Shown: piece after piece, positions 17,373 through 25,738 of the stretch
Numbering within the stretch: the first letter of the stretch is position 1
How the letters are laid out: each line of letters begins with the position of its first letter
From: a virus
Strand: one strand, 5' to 3'
Length of the DNA: 43,310 nt
Virus record (IMG/VR): IMGVR_UViG_3300023297_000020
Coordinates: 1-43,310 of that record
Position numbers and translations under genes: made by a program
Notes under the pieces: generated by a model
Databases searched by the model: none
What the model saw: only the letters and a program-made list of their open reading frames with translations
What the model was told of the DNA's origin: nothing

Positions 17373-19122
17373 ATTTTAATATCATTTCATACTTTAGACT
17401 TCCACAATCCCAAACCCTATCGTATCCATTTAATTGCATGTTTTGCCATTCAGTTAGATTTTCGTCAAATACGCTTAATTTACTCTTTAATACATTTTTT
17501 CTAAAATTAAATCTATGTTTTAATGGCGCGCCATATCTTTTTGGTGCGGTATACCAATAATTGGGCGTCCCATCCGATACTTTTTTGAACCCTAACTTTT
17601 CATACAAGTTGCCTTTACTCCATCGTCTGTCAGCATACGAAATGATTTTTGTTGGATTGTAATTTTTGATAAAATATGATAAAAGTTTTGACGCCCCACC
17701 AACGACTGCAACATTACTATCAGAAACAAATCTACTTAATTCATAAGAATTACTTTTATCTTTTTTATTTCCTAACGCAATTCTAGGTCTACCGAAAGTC
17801 ATAACCGAAACCAATTTATTTTTATGAAATAATCCAAGTTTATATTTTGATTTATCTTCACCCTGTAAATGAAAATTAATTAAAAATTTATTTTTTTCTG
17901 TTGGTGATATTTCTTTTATTTCACAATTTCTTGCGTATACTCTATCTATATTTATATTGACGCCAAGAATTGCTTTTAATCTGCTCATTACTATTTCTTT
18001 TTTTAAGGCCCATTCCACATCGAATATGTGTATCAAATCAATTCCTAAATTATGGCATATATTTGTTTTTTCTAAATGATAAGTTTTACTCTTTTTGCCA
18101 GATAATTCTGAATGCCAATATAATCCATTAATTTCTATTGCAATATTCTTATTTGGGATATAAATGTCAAGCTCCTTACCATCTAAAATATCTCTAACAT
18201 TTGTTAAAATTTTATAATTGGGCAAAATTTCTTTAATAAAGGATGCGATTTCATCTTCAACCATTGAAGTTCCATATTTAATATTATAACAATCTGGGCA
18301 TGAAGGTATATGATTTTGATGTATGTGGTCTTCAAATATTTTTTTACATTTTAAGCATTGAAATTTATATAATTCATTTTTATCTTGCGAAATATAATCA
18401 TTAACATTGAATAAAGGTATTGTTCTTAAAAATTTATTTGGCTTTTTATACAAATTATTGAAATCAGCAATTCGTCTTTTTTTTAATATTGCTTCTTTTA
18501 CTGATAAGATTTGAGAAACGTTTAATACATTGTTGTCTTTAAGATATTCTTTAAATTTATCTGATTTAAATCCAATTTTGTTTTCCTCCAATGATTTCAT
18601 AAGTTTCGCTTCAGTATTTGGGTGTATGCCTTTTCCATATCTGGATTTTAATGTATCTAACCATTTTTTTCTATTGTTATAATTTTCATCACCATATCTT
18701 TCTAATTTTGTTGTTTTATTTTTATCAAGATTGTTGTAATTTTTATCACCATATTTTAATAATCTCGTTTCTTTTCCCTTTTCAATCATATTATCATAGG
18801 CGCCATTATTTCTATGTTCTATAATTTTATCTTTTACAGATTGTAATTGTGCTGGTGAATTTACACCATATTTTTTATTAAAGGTTTCTTTAATTTTCAT
18901 AGCCCTTAATTCTTTTAAGTCGTCAGCCGCACATTGGTTGGAGCAATATATTCTTTTTGATTTTTTACCAACGATAAATATTTTATTACAACTTTTACAT
19001 TTAATTTCTTTATGTCTATAATCATCATAGCAAATTTTACTACAAAATTGTTTTGGTCTATTTATATATGTTTTGAATTCATTTTCACAGTTTTTACATT
19101 TAACTATTTTTGTTTTGTTCAT
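17371..19122 (-). CDS. Vsr-type (EDxHD) homing endonuclease with zinc ribbons
   Basis: 583 residues. Start at 19122 chosen for CGGGAG ten bases upstream. The N-terminus has two zinc-ribbon-like units (VKCKNCENEF...FCSKICYDDY and IKCKSCNKIF...YCSNQCAADD). Then come YGVNSPAQ-type repeats (KYGVNSPAQLQSVK, LKYGDKNYNN, ERYGDENYNN), a CxxC...CPDC ribbon, and a Vsr-like nuclease core (ELDIYIPNKNIAIEINGLYWH, near residue 350). An acetyltransferase-like or DNA-binding tail follows. Family knowledge: I-Bth0305I-type homing endonucleases of phages. It faces the sheath gene and occupies the gp18/gp19 junction. All Trp codons are TGG, so it reads in either code. Confidence 0.85.
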   Translation of the reverse strand: MNKTKIVKCKNCENEFKTYINRPKQFCSKICYDDYRHKEIKCKSCNKIFIVGKKSKRIYCSNQCAADDLKELRAMKIKETFNKKYGVNSPAQLQSVKDKIIEHRNNGAYDNMIEKGKETRLLKYGDKNYNNLDKNKTTKLERYGDENYNNRKKWLDTLKSRYGKGIHPNTEAKLMKSLEENKIGFKSDKFKEYLKDNNVLNVSQILSVKEAILKKRRIADFNNLYKKPNKFLRTIPLFNVNDYISQDKNELYKFQCLKCKKIFEDHIHQNHIPSCPDCYNIKYGTSMVEDEIASFIKEILPNYKILTNVRDILDGKELDIYIPNKNIAIEINGLYWHSELSGKKSKTYHLEKTNICHNLGIDLIHIFDVEWALKKEIVMSRLKAILGVNINIDRVYARNCEIKEISPTEKNKFLINFHLQGEDKSKYKLGLFHKNKLVSVMTFGRPRIALGNKKDKSNSYELSRFVSDSNVAVVGGASKLLSYFIKNYNPTKIISYADRRWSKGNLYEKLGFKKVSDGTPNYWYTAPKRYGAPLKHRFNFRKNVLKSKLSVFDENLTEWQNMQLNGYDRVWDCGSLKYEMILK

Positions 19123-19248
19123 AGTAATAACACTCCCGTTCTCTTTGAATATAATTATGGTGTAAATTGTTTTTATTAAATAATAATTCACTATTTATTT
19201 TAAGCATAAAGTATAATTTCACTTTCAATATTAACTTAAGTTAAATAG

Positions 19249-19280
19249 AAAAGAGAGAACGGTTTCCTATTCTCTCTTTT
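19249..19280. terminator. Bidirectional terminator
   Basis: AAAAGAGAGAA (19249-19259) pairs with TTCTCTCTTTT (19270-19280) around a 10-base loop. It lies between the frameshifted gene and the homing endonuclease on the minus strand, so the latter needs its own promoter; no convincing one was seen. Confidence 0.75.
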
Positions 19281-19307
19281 TGTTATTATATGGCTAAACT
19301 TAAAGTT

Positions 19308-19768
19308 TTAAATACTTATCATATTTATTTTTTTTGATTTCGTTTTTGACAAAAACTCCATTAAGTCTTCGAAGGTTATTGAAGTAAAATCGAAATCTAC
19401 ATTATTTGGAATTATTATATAGTCAAATATATTTATTCTTGTATCTTTTCTACAAGATACTCATTATTGTTTTTGCAATATCCATTAAAGGATATATTGT
19501 ATTTCATATTATCTTCAACAAACTCTATACTTATGTGGGCAGGCATATGACTATCCCCAATCATTAAATCAATAATGTTATTACATGTATTGTTATTTAA
19601 AATGTTTTTCCCTAATTTGAATTCAAGTTTTTCTAGTATTTTATACGCTATTTCTAAAATATTCTCCTCAAATTCTGGAAATTCTGGATTCAATTTGTCA
19701 TATAGTGGACTTCCACCACCATCTATATACCCCACACCAACAGACATTACTTTTTTTATTTTTTTCAT
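19308..19768 (-). pseudogene. Hypothetical gene with a one-base frameshift
   Basis: From ATG 19768 (AGGAGG seven bases upstream) the frame runs 111 residues and stops at 19433. The next frame continues seamlessly as DTRINIFDYIIIPNNVDFDF to a stop at 19308. Together they give about 153 residues. The break is at the four-base T run 19446-19449 (minus-strand AAAA). Five A would give YLVEKDTRINIFDY without interruption. It may be a real loss, a sequence or assembly error, or a -1 frameshift. The N-terminus has GVGYIDGGGSPLYD. Family not recognised. Confidence 0.55.
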
Positions 19769-19849
19769 TTGCAACCCTCCTTTGTTTTTATTAATAATAT
19801 ATATTATGAAATAAGATAAAACTTTATTTTTTCTTTCTTTTTTTTGTTA

Positions 19850-20644
19850 TTAATAATTTGTTATTACTACATGGGTGCTATCTGTATTAAACCTATTCCT
19901 AATGTTTACTCCATACTTTACATCATATTCTGCAACGTTAAAGCCGTTATACATTTTAAGTATTTCTGGTTCTTTATTAATTACCAACATAAACTTTGCT
20001 TTGTGTAATGCTTTAAGACTATCGCATAGTTTTCGCTGTTCTCCCATAGTAAATTCATTTCCAGGAGAGTAAGTTTTGAATACTTTAGTATATGGAGGGT
20101 CAAGAAATATGAACGTTCCTTCATTATCTTCATTAATAATAATATTAACAGCATGTTCGTTCTTAATGTCGGTTGTTTTGAGTAATTCCAAATGCTTATT
20201 GGTTATTTGATTTGATAACCTTTTGTAATGTCCGAATGGAACGTTAAACTCACCGCTTTTATTAAACCTTCGCATACCGCTAAACGCTAATTGATTGACA
20301 TAAAAGAAGCGTATCGCCCTAGTCATATTGGAGTGGTTATGTAACCCACCTCTATCTAACGCTCTAAGTTCATAATATTTTTCTGACATAGCATCGTGAT
20401 TTTCATTTAATAATTCCAATTCAGATATACTTTTTAAGAATTTAGAGTTGGTGGCATTTTTATAAAAGTTTATTAAATCGTAATCTCAATCATTAATGAT
20501 TGAATTTTTATGTTCTAAATGGAAATATAACGCTCCGCCCCCAACAAAGGGCTCGACGAATCTTTCTATATTTTCTGGTAACATTTGAATTAAATGTTTT
20601 AATTCTCTGCGTTTGCCTCCGGTTCACTTAATCATAGGTCTCAT
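19850..20644 (-). CDS. DNA adenine methylase, Dam (D12) family, containing TGA-Trp codons
   Basis: 264 residues. It begins MRPMIKWTGGKRRELKHLI, where the conserved Trp of the KWxGGK motif is TGA; a second TGA is in INDWDYD. FVEPFVGGGALYFHLE is the motif I region and FIFLDPPYTKVF near residue 160 is the catalytic DPPY motif. N6-adenine methyltransferase. Read with standard stops it loses its first 75 residues, including the SAM site. The start lies one base after the stop of the upstream nuclease-like gene (TAATATG), so translation is coupled. Likely the modification partner of that gene. Confidence 0.9.
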
Positions 20645-20645
20645 A

Positions 20646-21257
20646 TTATTGTGTATTCTCCATTTTTATTATTTTTTGTCCTAATTTTTTAAAAGTAGTA
20701 TAATACTCTTCTTTTGTTATTTTGAAATCTAATATTTCAAACAAGTCTTTCATATAATATATATCAGTTTTTAATTTATTAACTATCTTTTTCTCAGGTC
20801 CATACCAACAAGTTAAGCATCCTGATATTATTTTTTCATTATATTTTTTTTCAAAATAATTGGTTACTTGTTTTATTTTTTCATCTGTTATTTTACTTTT
20901 TTCACTATCTAAATTCATGTTTGTTTTTAATTCGAAATAATAACGTTTATTATTTTTTTTAAAAATCATATCAACATTTTTTTTGCCCTTTGTTTTGATG
21001 CTATTTTTATCATTAAGTTCATAAATATCAAAAATAGTTTTTTCCTCTAATTCTGTATCTTTAGCAAGAAGAATTAAATCTCCAACTATTTTCTCAAATT
21101 TTTTTCCAAATCTAATACTTTGGGATTGTGTTAATTTTATCCCTAATAATTTTGATATATTGTAGTCGTCCGATTTCTTATTTGTTAATGCCTTAATGTT
21201 GGCCTCATTTAATACAACCTTTTCTAACAAACTTATATCTATATTGCATTCCCTCAT
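20646..21257 (-). CDS. PD-(D/E)XK-like nuclease, candidate restriction endonuclease
   Basis: 203 residues. VDMIFKKNNKRYYFELKTN (about residues 95-113) fits a PD-(D/E)XK core: Asp, about 13 residues, then E-x-K. The preceding helix (SIRFGKKFEKIVGDLILLA) could supply the first acidic residue. Cotranscribed and translationally coupled with the Dam-family methylase, as in type II systems. AGGGGAC precedes the ATG. Its single Trp is TGG, so unlike its partner it is complete under either code. Restriction role is inferred; the target site cannot be told. Confidence 0.65.
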   Translation of the reverse strand: MRECNIDISLLEKVVLNEANIKALTNKKSDDYNISKLLGIKLTQSQSIRFGKKFEKIVGDLILLAKDTELEEKTIFDIYELNDKNSIKTKGKKNVDMIFKKNNKRYYFELKTNMNLDSEKSKITDEKIKQVTNYFEKKYNEKIISGCLTCWYGPEKKIVNKLKTDIYYMKDLFEILDFKITKEEYYTTFKKLGQKIIKMENTQ

Positions 21258-21311
21258 ATTGTCCCCTATTTTTCATATAAAATATTAATACGTCCCTATT
21301 CAAACATAACT

Positions 21312-21317
21312 ATTATA
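21312..21317 (-). promoter_or_regulatory. Probable -10 element for the restriction-modification operon
   Basis: Minus-strand TATAAT followed by AGTTATGT, the same extension seen after the -10 boxes at 3143 and 4066. No good -35 is visible at 16-18 bases. Confidence 0.45.
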
Positions 21318-21449
21318 TAAAATCCCCAAAACAGAGTTTTTTGTTAAGTATTATTGGAAGATTATTGCCAAAAAATTTACATTTTGTCTATTTATTAATA
21401 TACAGAGTAATGTATATAATTATTAAAACAAAAAAAAGGAGAATGCAAA

Positions 21450-21941
21450 ATGGCAGAAAATATACTAGACGTTAACGAAATGTTATTTGATAAGTTTGAG
21501 CCAAGATTAAAGAATAGATTTATATTAGAAATAGATGGAATACCTTCATTTTTAATTAAAGGTGCGGCGAGACCAAGCATAACTATTGATGAGGTTGAAT
21601 TGCCTCATATTAATATAACAAAATATTCTATGGGTAAAGTTTCTTATGACGAAATTAGTTTAACTTTATATGACCCAATATCACCATCAGGTGCTCAAAT
21701 TGTAATGAATTGAATTAGAGCACATCACGAAGCTGAAACAGGCAGAGACGGATACGGAGCAATGTATCAAAAGGATGTAACTATACTTGAATTAGGACCA
21801 GTTGGCGATAAAATTAGTGCTTGGACATTAAAGAAAGCATGAATTAAAAGTGCAAACTTTGGCGAATTAGATTGGGGAGATGCAACAGCACAAGAAATCA
21901 CGATTTCTCTCCGCTACGACTACCCAGTAATGGAGTATTAG
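21450..21941 (+). CDS. 19: Tail tube protein gp19
   Basis: 163 residues, the same length as T4 gp19, if TGA is Trp (VMNWIRAHH and KKAWIKSA). KNRFILEIDGIPSFLIKGAARPS is the conserved N-terminal strand of T4-type tube proteins. The C-terminus has IKSANFGELDWGDATAQEI and SLRYDYPV, also typical. It forms the inner tube inside gp18. AAGGAG precedes the ATG. It is followed not by other head genes but by a repeat and an HNH endonuclease. Confidence 0.92.
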
Positions 21942-21943
21942 AT

Positions 21944-21999
21944 ATGATTAAGCGGTTCTTAAATCTTTTTACTGCTTAATCATAAAAGATTGTTAAAAA
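21944..21999 (+). repeat. Hairpin repeat, copy 1 (after gp19)
   Basis: ATGATTAAGC (21944-21953) pairs perfectly with GCTTAATCAT (21974-21983). The 26 bases 21974-21999 recur exactly at 23067-23092. The copy encodes MIKRFLNLFTA and a stop, resembling the end (MIKRYTKFLCKA) of the 22896 protein. This looks like the leftover 3' end of a duplicated gene. Confidence 0.8.
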
Positions 22000-22006
22000 C
22001 AATATT

Positions 22007-22040
22007 CCTCCATATATATAATTGTATGGAGGATTTTTTT
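22007..22040 (+). promoter_or_regulatory. RBS-masking hairpin with an internal late-promoter-like box
   Basis: CCTCCATA (22007-22014) pairs with TATGGAGG (22025-22032). The 3' arm contains GGAGG, the ribosome site of the HNH gene at 22041. The 5' arm and loop contain TATATATAA (22013-22021), like the phage's late promoters. Read-through transcripts would hide the ribosome site, while transcripts starting inside the hairpin would not. T4 I-TevI is known to be controlled this way. The following T-run could also make it a weak terminator. Confidence 0.6.
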
Positions 22041-22835
22041 ATGGAAAAATTTAAGTGTAAAAGATGTAGCCGAATATTTGATAACTATAATAGTCTTAGG
22101 AAACATGTGGGTTGGCTTCATGGAATTAAATCAGAGGATTTTCATTTAGAATTTTATCTAAATGGAATAAGACCAACATGCAAATGCGGATGTGGAGAAG
22201 AAACTAACTTTAATTCGCATGGGTTTTGCGATTACAAAAGAGGACACATTTCAAGAGTAAAAAATAATTGGGGCCATAATCCAAAAGCAATTGAACATTC
22301 CGCAGAAACAAGAAGGCAACAATATAAAGACGGCGTAAGAGAGCCTTGGAATAAAGGATTGGACATTACAGACGAACGTGTTAGATTAAATGCCGAAAAT
22401 TCAAGAAAAACAATTTTAGCTGATAAAGATTTATTAAAAAGAAAATCAGAACGTATGAAAAAAATGTGGAAAGATGGCGTGCTTAAAGTTGAATATGGTG
22501 CGGAATCTCCCGCATGATGTGGCGGTAATAGTTCAATAAATGCGGCATGTCACGGAAGTAGAAAATTATATAATGAATGAAAATTTCCAATATTAAAAAA
22601 ATATGAATTCAAATGTTCAAAGTGTGGTGCTGGCGGCAAATTAGATGTTCATCACAATCAAATAATAATGTCAGAAATAATAAATATTATTAGAAAAAAG
22701 AACAATTTTGATGATAAGTTAGACAGAACTAAATTTATTGATGCAATTATAAATTATCATACGGACAATGAAATATCAGGCGTTGCATTATGCAGAGAAT
22801 GCCACCGAGAACTTCACAATAGTTTTAATTTCTAA
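22041..22835 (+). CDS. HNH homing endonuclease
   Basis: 264 residues with two TGA-Trp codons (PAWCGG, NEWKFP). N-terminal C2H2-type finger FKCKRCSRIFDNYNSLRKHVG, then CKCGCGEE, a NUMOD3-like KRKSERMKKMWKDG repeat, and a C-terminal HNH: CSKCGAGGKLDVHHNQ with CRECHRELHN. The finger and CKCGCG parts resemble the N-terminal half of the 897-2819 protein, so the two nucleases share building blocks. Start at 22041 chosen for the GGAGG in the hairpin. Inserted after gp19 and flanked by repeated DNA. Confidence 0.88.
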
Positions 22836-22868
22836 TAAAAAAAACAAGAGTTTGCGATTTAAATTAAG

Positions 22869-22890
22869 CATATATATTTGTATGGAGGTT
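22869..22890 (+). promoter_or_regulatory. Late-promoter-like box plus ribosome site, without hairpin
   Basis: CATATATATTTG followed by TATGGAGG. It closely matches 22011-22032 before the HNH gene but lacks the complementary CCTCC arm. It appears to be the unmasked version of the same element. Confidence 0.5.
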
Positions 22891-22895
22891 ATTTG

Positions 22896-23072
22896 ATGGG
22901 TATATTTAAGAAAATTTTTAAGAAGAAAAAAGAACAAATTTTATGGACAGTAAGAAGAAATTGCTCCGAAAATGACGTAGTGGATGCATGGATTAGGGAT
23001 AAAAATGATAATTATATTCCAATAGACTTACTTATGATTAAGCGATACACGAAGTTTTTATGTAAAGCTTAA
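22896..23072 (+). CDS. Small protein with basic amphipathic N-terminus
   Basis: 58 residues. It begins MGIFKKIFKKKKEQ, like the starts of the 23196 and 23894 proteins. Its last 13 codons lie inside the hairpin repeat copy 2. Possibly membrane- or nucleic-acid-binding through the basic helix (inference). Not recognised. Confidence 0.65.
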   Translation: MGIFKKIFKKKKEQILWTVRRNCSENDVVDAWIRDKNDNYIPIDLLMIKRYTKFLCKA

Positions 23073-23092
23073 TCATAAAAGATTGTTAAAAA
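23034..23092 (+). repeat. Hairpin repeat, copy 2
   Basis: ATGATTAAGC (23034-23043) with GCTTAATCAT (23067-23076); 26 bases identical to copy 1. Copies 1 and 2 bracket the HNH gene and the small gene at 22896. Confidence 0.8.
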
Positions 23093-23098
23093 TATTAG

Positions 23099-23122
23099 CT
23101 CCGCCTTGTGCGGAGTTTTTTT
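23099..23122 (+). terminator. Rho-independent terminator
   Basis: CTCCGC, CTTGT loop, GCGGAG, then seven T. It ends the gp19/HNH unit. Confidence 0.9.
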
Positions 23123-23195
23123 ATATAAAAATAAGAGTTTTTGAATTTGTTTGAAATACATATAGATAGAAATAAAAGTATAGGGGGTTACATTG

Positions 23196-23477
23196 ATGAA
23201 GTTTTTAGATAAGGTTGTAAAGTTGTTTAAGAAAACCTCGCCATTTGACGACCCGACATATATTCCTGATTGACTAAATTTTGACTTTAATACTATGGAC
23301 TTAAAAACATATGACATTTACGGAAACGTAGCACAAGAAGAATTTACGATGGTAATCACAGAACATGGAAAGTGGATAGGCATAGACAATATTAATTGGA
23401 AAGCATATCCAGTTGCCGTATTGGGAGTCAAGCAATATACATATAGGGAATGTTTGACAGTAAAAAAAAGAAAATAA
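23196..23477 (+). CDS. Small protein with YDIYGN motif (member 1)
   Basis: 93 residues, one TGA-Trp (IPDWLNF). Basic amphipathic start MKFLDKVVKLFKK, then LKTYDIYGNVAQEEFTMVI and a beta-rich C-terminus. GGGGG lies about 9 bases before the ATG. The YDIYGN motif recurs in the 23894 gene. Function unknown. Confidence 0.7.
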
Positions 23478-23511
23478 AAGCTTATAACGAAAGAAAAAGT
23501 ATGGAGAAATT

Positions 23512-23910
23512 ATGTCAAAAATAAAAGCATTTACGATTTACGGTGATGAGTTTATGACATCTAAAGATAAATATAAATTAGTTGGTTTAACCGTTGTCAA
23601 AACTACTTGGCTTCAAAGAACAAAGTCAATGGATTTTGGTTGGGGCAATGGTTATGTTGTTGTTGATAAATATCATCCAGCATATGGCAAAAAGTATCTT
23701 GAAGGAGTGGATGTTCATGGCGGCATTACATATTCAGAAGAAATGAATGATAAAAAAATTGGGGATTTATATGTAAAACATGGTTGGTGTTTTGGATTTG
23801 ATACAGCACATGGGAATGATTCGTTAACAGTTTATAATAAAAGATATGTAATAAGTGAAACAATGAGATTAGCAAAACAATTAGAGGAATACAATGAGCT
23901 TTCTTTCTAA
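23512..23910 (+). CDS. Conserved phage hypothetical with related FTIYGD motif
   Basis: 132 residues, near its N-terminus KAFTIYGDEF, a variant of the YDIYGN motif. The core GWGNGYVVVDKYHPAYGK...VHGGITY...GWCFGFDTAHGND resembles a hypothetical family common in phages; its activity is not known to me. All Trp codons are TGG. It overlaps the next gene by 17 bases. Confidence 0.75.
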   Translation: MSKIKAFTIYGDEFMTSKDKYKLVGLTVVKTTWLQRTKSMDFGWGNGYVVVDKYHPAYGKKYLEGVDVHGGITYSEEMNDKKIGDLYVKHGWCFGFDTAHGNDSLTVYNKRYVISETMRLAKQLEEYNELSF

Positions 23911-24493
23911 ATTATTTAAGAAAAAAACTTCTTTTTGTGCTACTAAGGGGAATTATGTTAATACAATGGCAAGTACAGCACCGACGTGGGACGTTCCAAT
24001 GCCAGCAAATTCTAATGCATTCTGTAAAAGCGTAGATGATTTGATTAATGAATTGAAAAATAATGATTATATGTCTAGAACATGCAAGTATTCTACTTAT
24101 GATATTTATGGAAATAAAATTGGCGAAATGGACGTTACGGAAACAGTTGACGCACAATCTATAACAAGTGGAAGTGTGGCTAGTTTGTGGACTATGGTCT
24201 CAAACAATGTATTGGCCATAGATGAAGCACGTAAAATGGCAGGTTACGTAAAACTTAAATGGCAGGGAAAAATGATTACACGCAAGAAAGATGAAATAGA
24301 AATGCCACTTAAAAAGTTAATGCTTGATTTGGGCCGTAAATTGGCATCCGAAAGAGAGTACGACATTTATGGAAATGAAATGAATATCATACACCAAAAA
24401 AAGCATAATTATTTGCATCATAATGCTGAATATAATCTTCAAAGGGCAAGCAAATTTGGCGTTGGCAATTTGAAAGGCGGGCATTTAATATAA
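23894..24493 (+). CDS. Protein with two YDIYGN motifs (member 2)
   Basis: 199 residues. Basic amphipathic start MSFLSKLFKKKTSF as in its neighbours. STYDIYGNKIGEMDV lies near residue 73 and REYDIYGNEMNII near residue 158. A helical middle segment separates them. Starts inside the previous gene (ATG 23894), suggesting coupled translation. All Trp are TGG. Function unknown. Confidence 0.7.
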   Translation: MSFLSKLFKKKTSFCATKGNYVNTMASTAPTWDVPMPANSNAFCKSVDDLINELKNNDYMSRTCKYSTYDIYGNKIGEMDVTETVDAQSITSGSVASLWTMVSNNVLAIDEARKMAGYVKLKWQGKMITRKKDEIEMPLKKLMLDLGRKLASEREYDIYGNEMNIIHQKKHNYLHHNAEYNLQRASKFGVGNLKGGHLI

Positions 24494-24517
24494 AAAAACA
24501 AGAAAAAAGTAATAACA

Positions 24518-24530
24518 TAATATATATAAG
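24518..24530 (+). promoter_or_regulatory. Late-promoter-like box before the baseplate module
   Basis: AATATATATAAGA, about 55 bases before the gp26-like start. Confidence 0.35.
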
Positions 24531-24583
24531 AAATGGGTTATGTAAATCAATAAAACAAACCAAAATGAATATAGGAGAAAGTT

Positions 24584-25369
24584 ATGGCAGAAGAAAAAGC
24601 AACATTTCCAACAGAAATGATAGAGTTACCGAGTAAAGGGTGATTATATCCAGCGGAACATCCACTAAATAAAGGGTCAGTAGAATTAAGATACCCAACG
24701 GCGGCAGATGAAGATATATTAACATCAAAAAATTTAATACAGAAAGGTATCGTTTTGGATAAGTTTATTGAGGCAATATTTATCGGTGATAAAAATGTAT
24801 TAAACGATATGCTTTTGGGCGATTATGATAAAGTAATGATGGCTGCAAGAATATTAGCATACGGTGGCAAGTATGATACAAAAATTAATTGTCCGAATTG
24901 CGGAACACGTAATGATATTTCAATTGATGTAATGAAATGGGAACACGTATCGATGAAGGAAAAAAATTATACTATCGGGAAAAATGAATTCACATTTAAG
25001 TTACCAGTAAGTAAGAAAGAATTAACATTTAAGTTATTAACTTACAAGGATAGTAAGGATGTTGAAATTGAATTGAAACGTATGAAAAAACTTTATGGTG
25101 CGACAGGCGTACAACCAGAAATGACGAGTAGATACAAATATATGATAACTGCAATAGATGGCGATGCAGATAGAAGGACTATTAATTTATTTGTTGATAA
25201 AGAATTTCTTTTGCAAGATTCACGTGATTTTAGAGATTATCTTTTGACAATAGCACCTTCTGTAAATACAAGTTATGATTTCGTATGCGTTGAATGTAAT
25301 TTTGAAGATATCATTGAGGTGCCGCTTGATGCGAACTTTTTTTGGCCTACCAAACATTCAAGGAAATAG
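24584..25369 (+). CDS. 26: Baseplate hub assembly protein, gp26-like
   Basis: 261 residues, one TGA-Trp (SKGWLYP). The start resembles T4-type baseplate (gp26-family) proteins: ELPSKGWLYPAEHPLNKGSV, then TAADEDILTS. It has a zinc-binding pair CPNCG (near residue 106) and CVEC (near residue 235), and ends VPLDANFFWP. AGGAGA precedes the ATG. Role: assembly of the baseplate hub (family knowledge). The family call is from motif memory and position before the tape measure. Confidence 0.7.
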
Positions 25370-25637
25370 GGAATTAACAGGAAAAGAATCATCAGCAATA
25401 ATGATGTCAAAGCGTAACTTGTATAAGGAAATATTTAATTTAAGTTATTATAGCAAAGGTGCATTTAATTGAGAAATAATTTATAATATGCCAATATGAG
25501 TAAGAAGCTTAAATATTAAATTCTTAAATGACGCACGTGAAGCAGAAAACAAACAAGCAACCGCTTCTGGTTCTGGTTCTGGAAAAACTATAGCAAGACC
25601 GCCTAAATTAGGCAAATCGGTCTCAAGACCTAAATAA
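25329..25637 (+). CDS. Small tail/baseplate assembly protein overlapping gp26
   Basis: 102 residues with two TGA-Trp codons (FNWEIIY, IWVRSL). It starts in the +1 frame inside the last 41 bases of the gp26-like gene, next to a seven-T run (25337-25343). In other T4-like phages a short MP..LR protein with a YNMPIW-type motif follows gp26 in the same way. Whether it starts at ATG 25329 or by frameshift from gp26 cannot be decided from sequence. The Ser/Gly/Lys-rich end looks flexible. Confidence 0.65.
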
Positions 25638-25642
25638 AAGAG

Positions 25643-25667
25643 AGCCCAGTGAAAACTGGGCTTTTTG
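25643..25667 (+). terminator. Rho-independent terminator
   Basis: AGCCCAGT, GAAA tetraloop, ACTGGGCT, then a T-run. Confidence 0.93.
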
Positions 25668-25690
25668 TTTTTCAAAAAAATTATTATTTT

Positions 25691-25706
25691 GATATTTATA
25701 TACAAT
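25691..25706 (+). promoter_or_regulatory. Late-promoter-like box before the tape-measure unit
   Basis: GATATTTATATACAAT, following the terminator and about 33 bases before the 25739 start. One of the clearest copies. Confidence 0.5.
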
Positions 25707-25738
25707 AGATGCGTACAATTATATATAGGAGATAACTT

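Noticed and set aside
21944-21983. Terminator after gp19
   Set aside because: The stem is perfect but is followed by AAAAG rather than a T-run; treated as a repeat instead.
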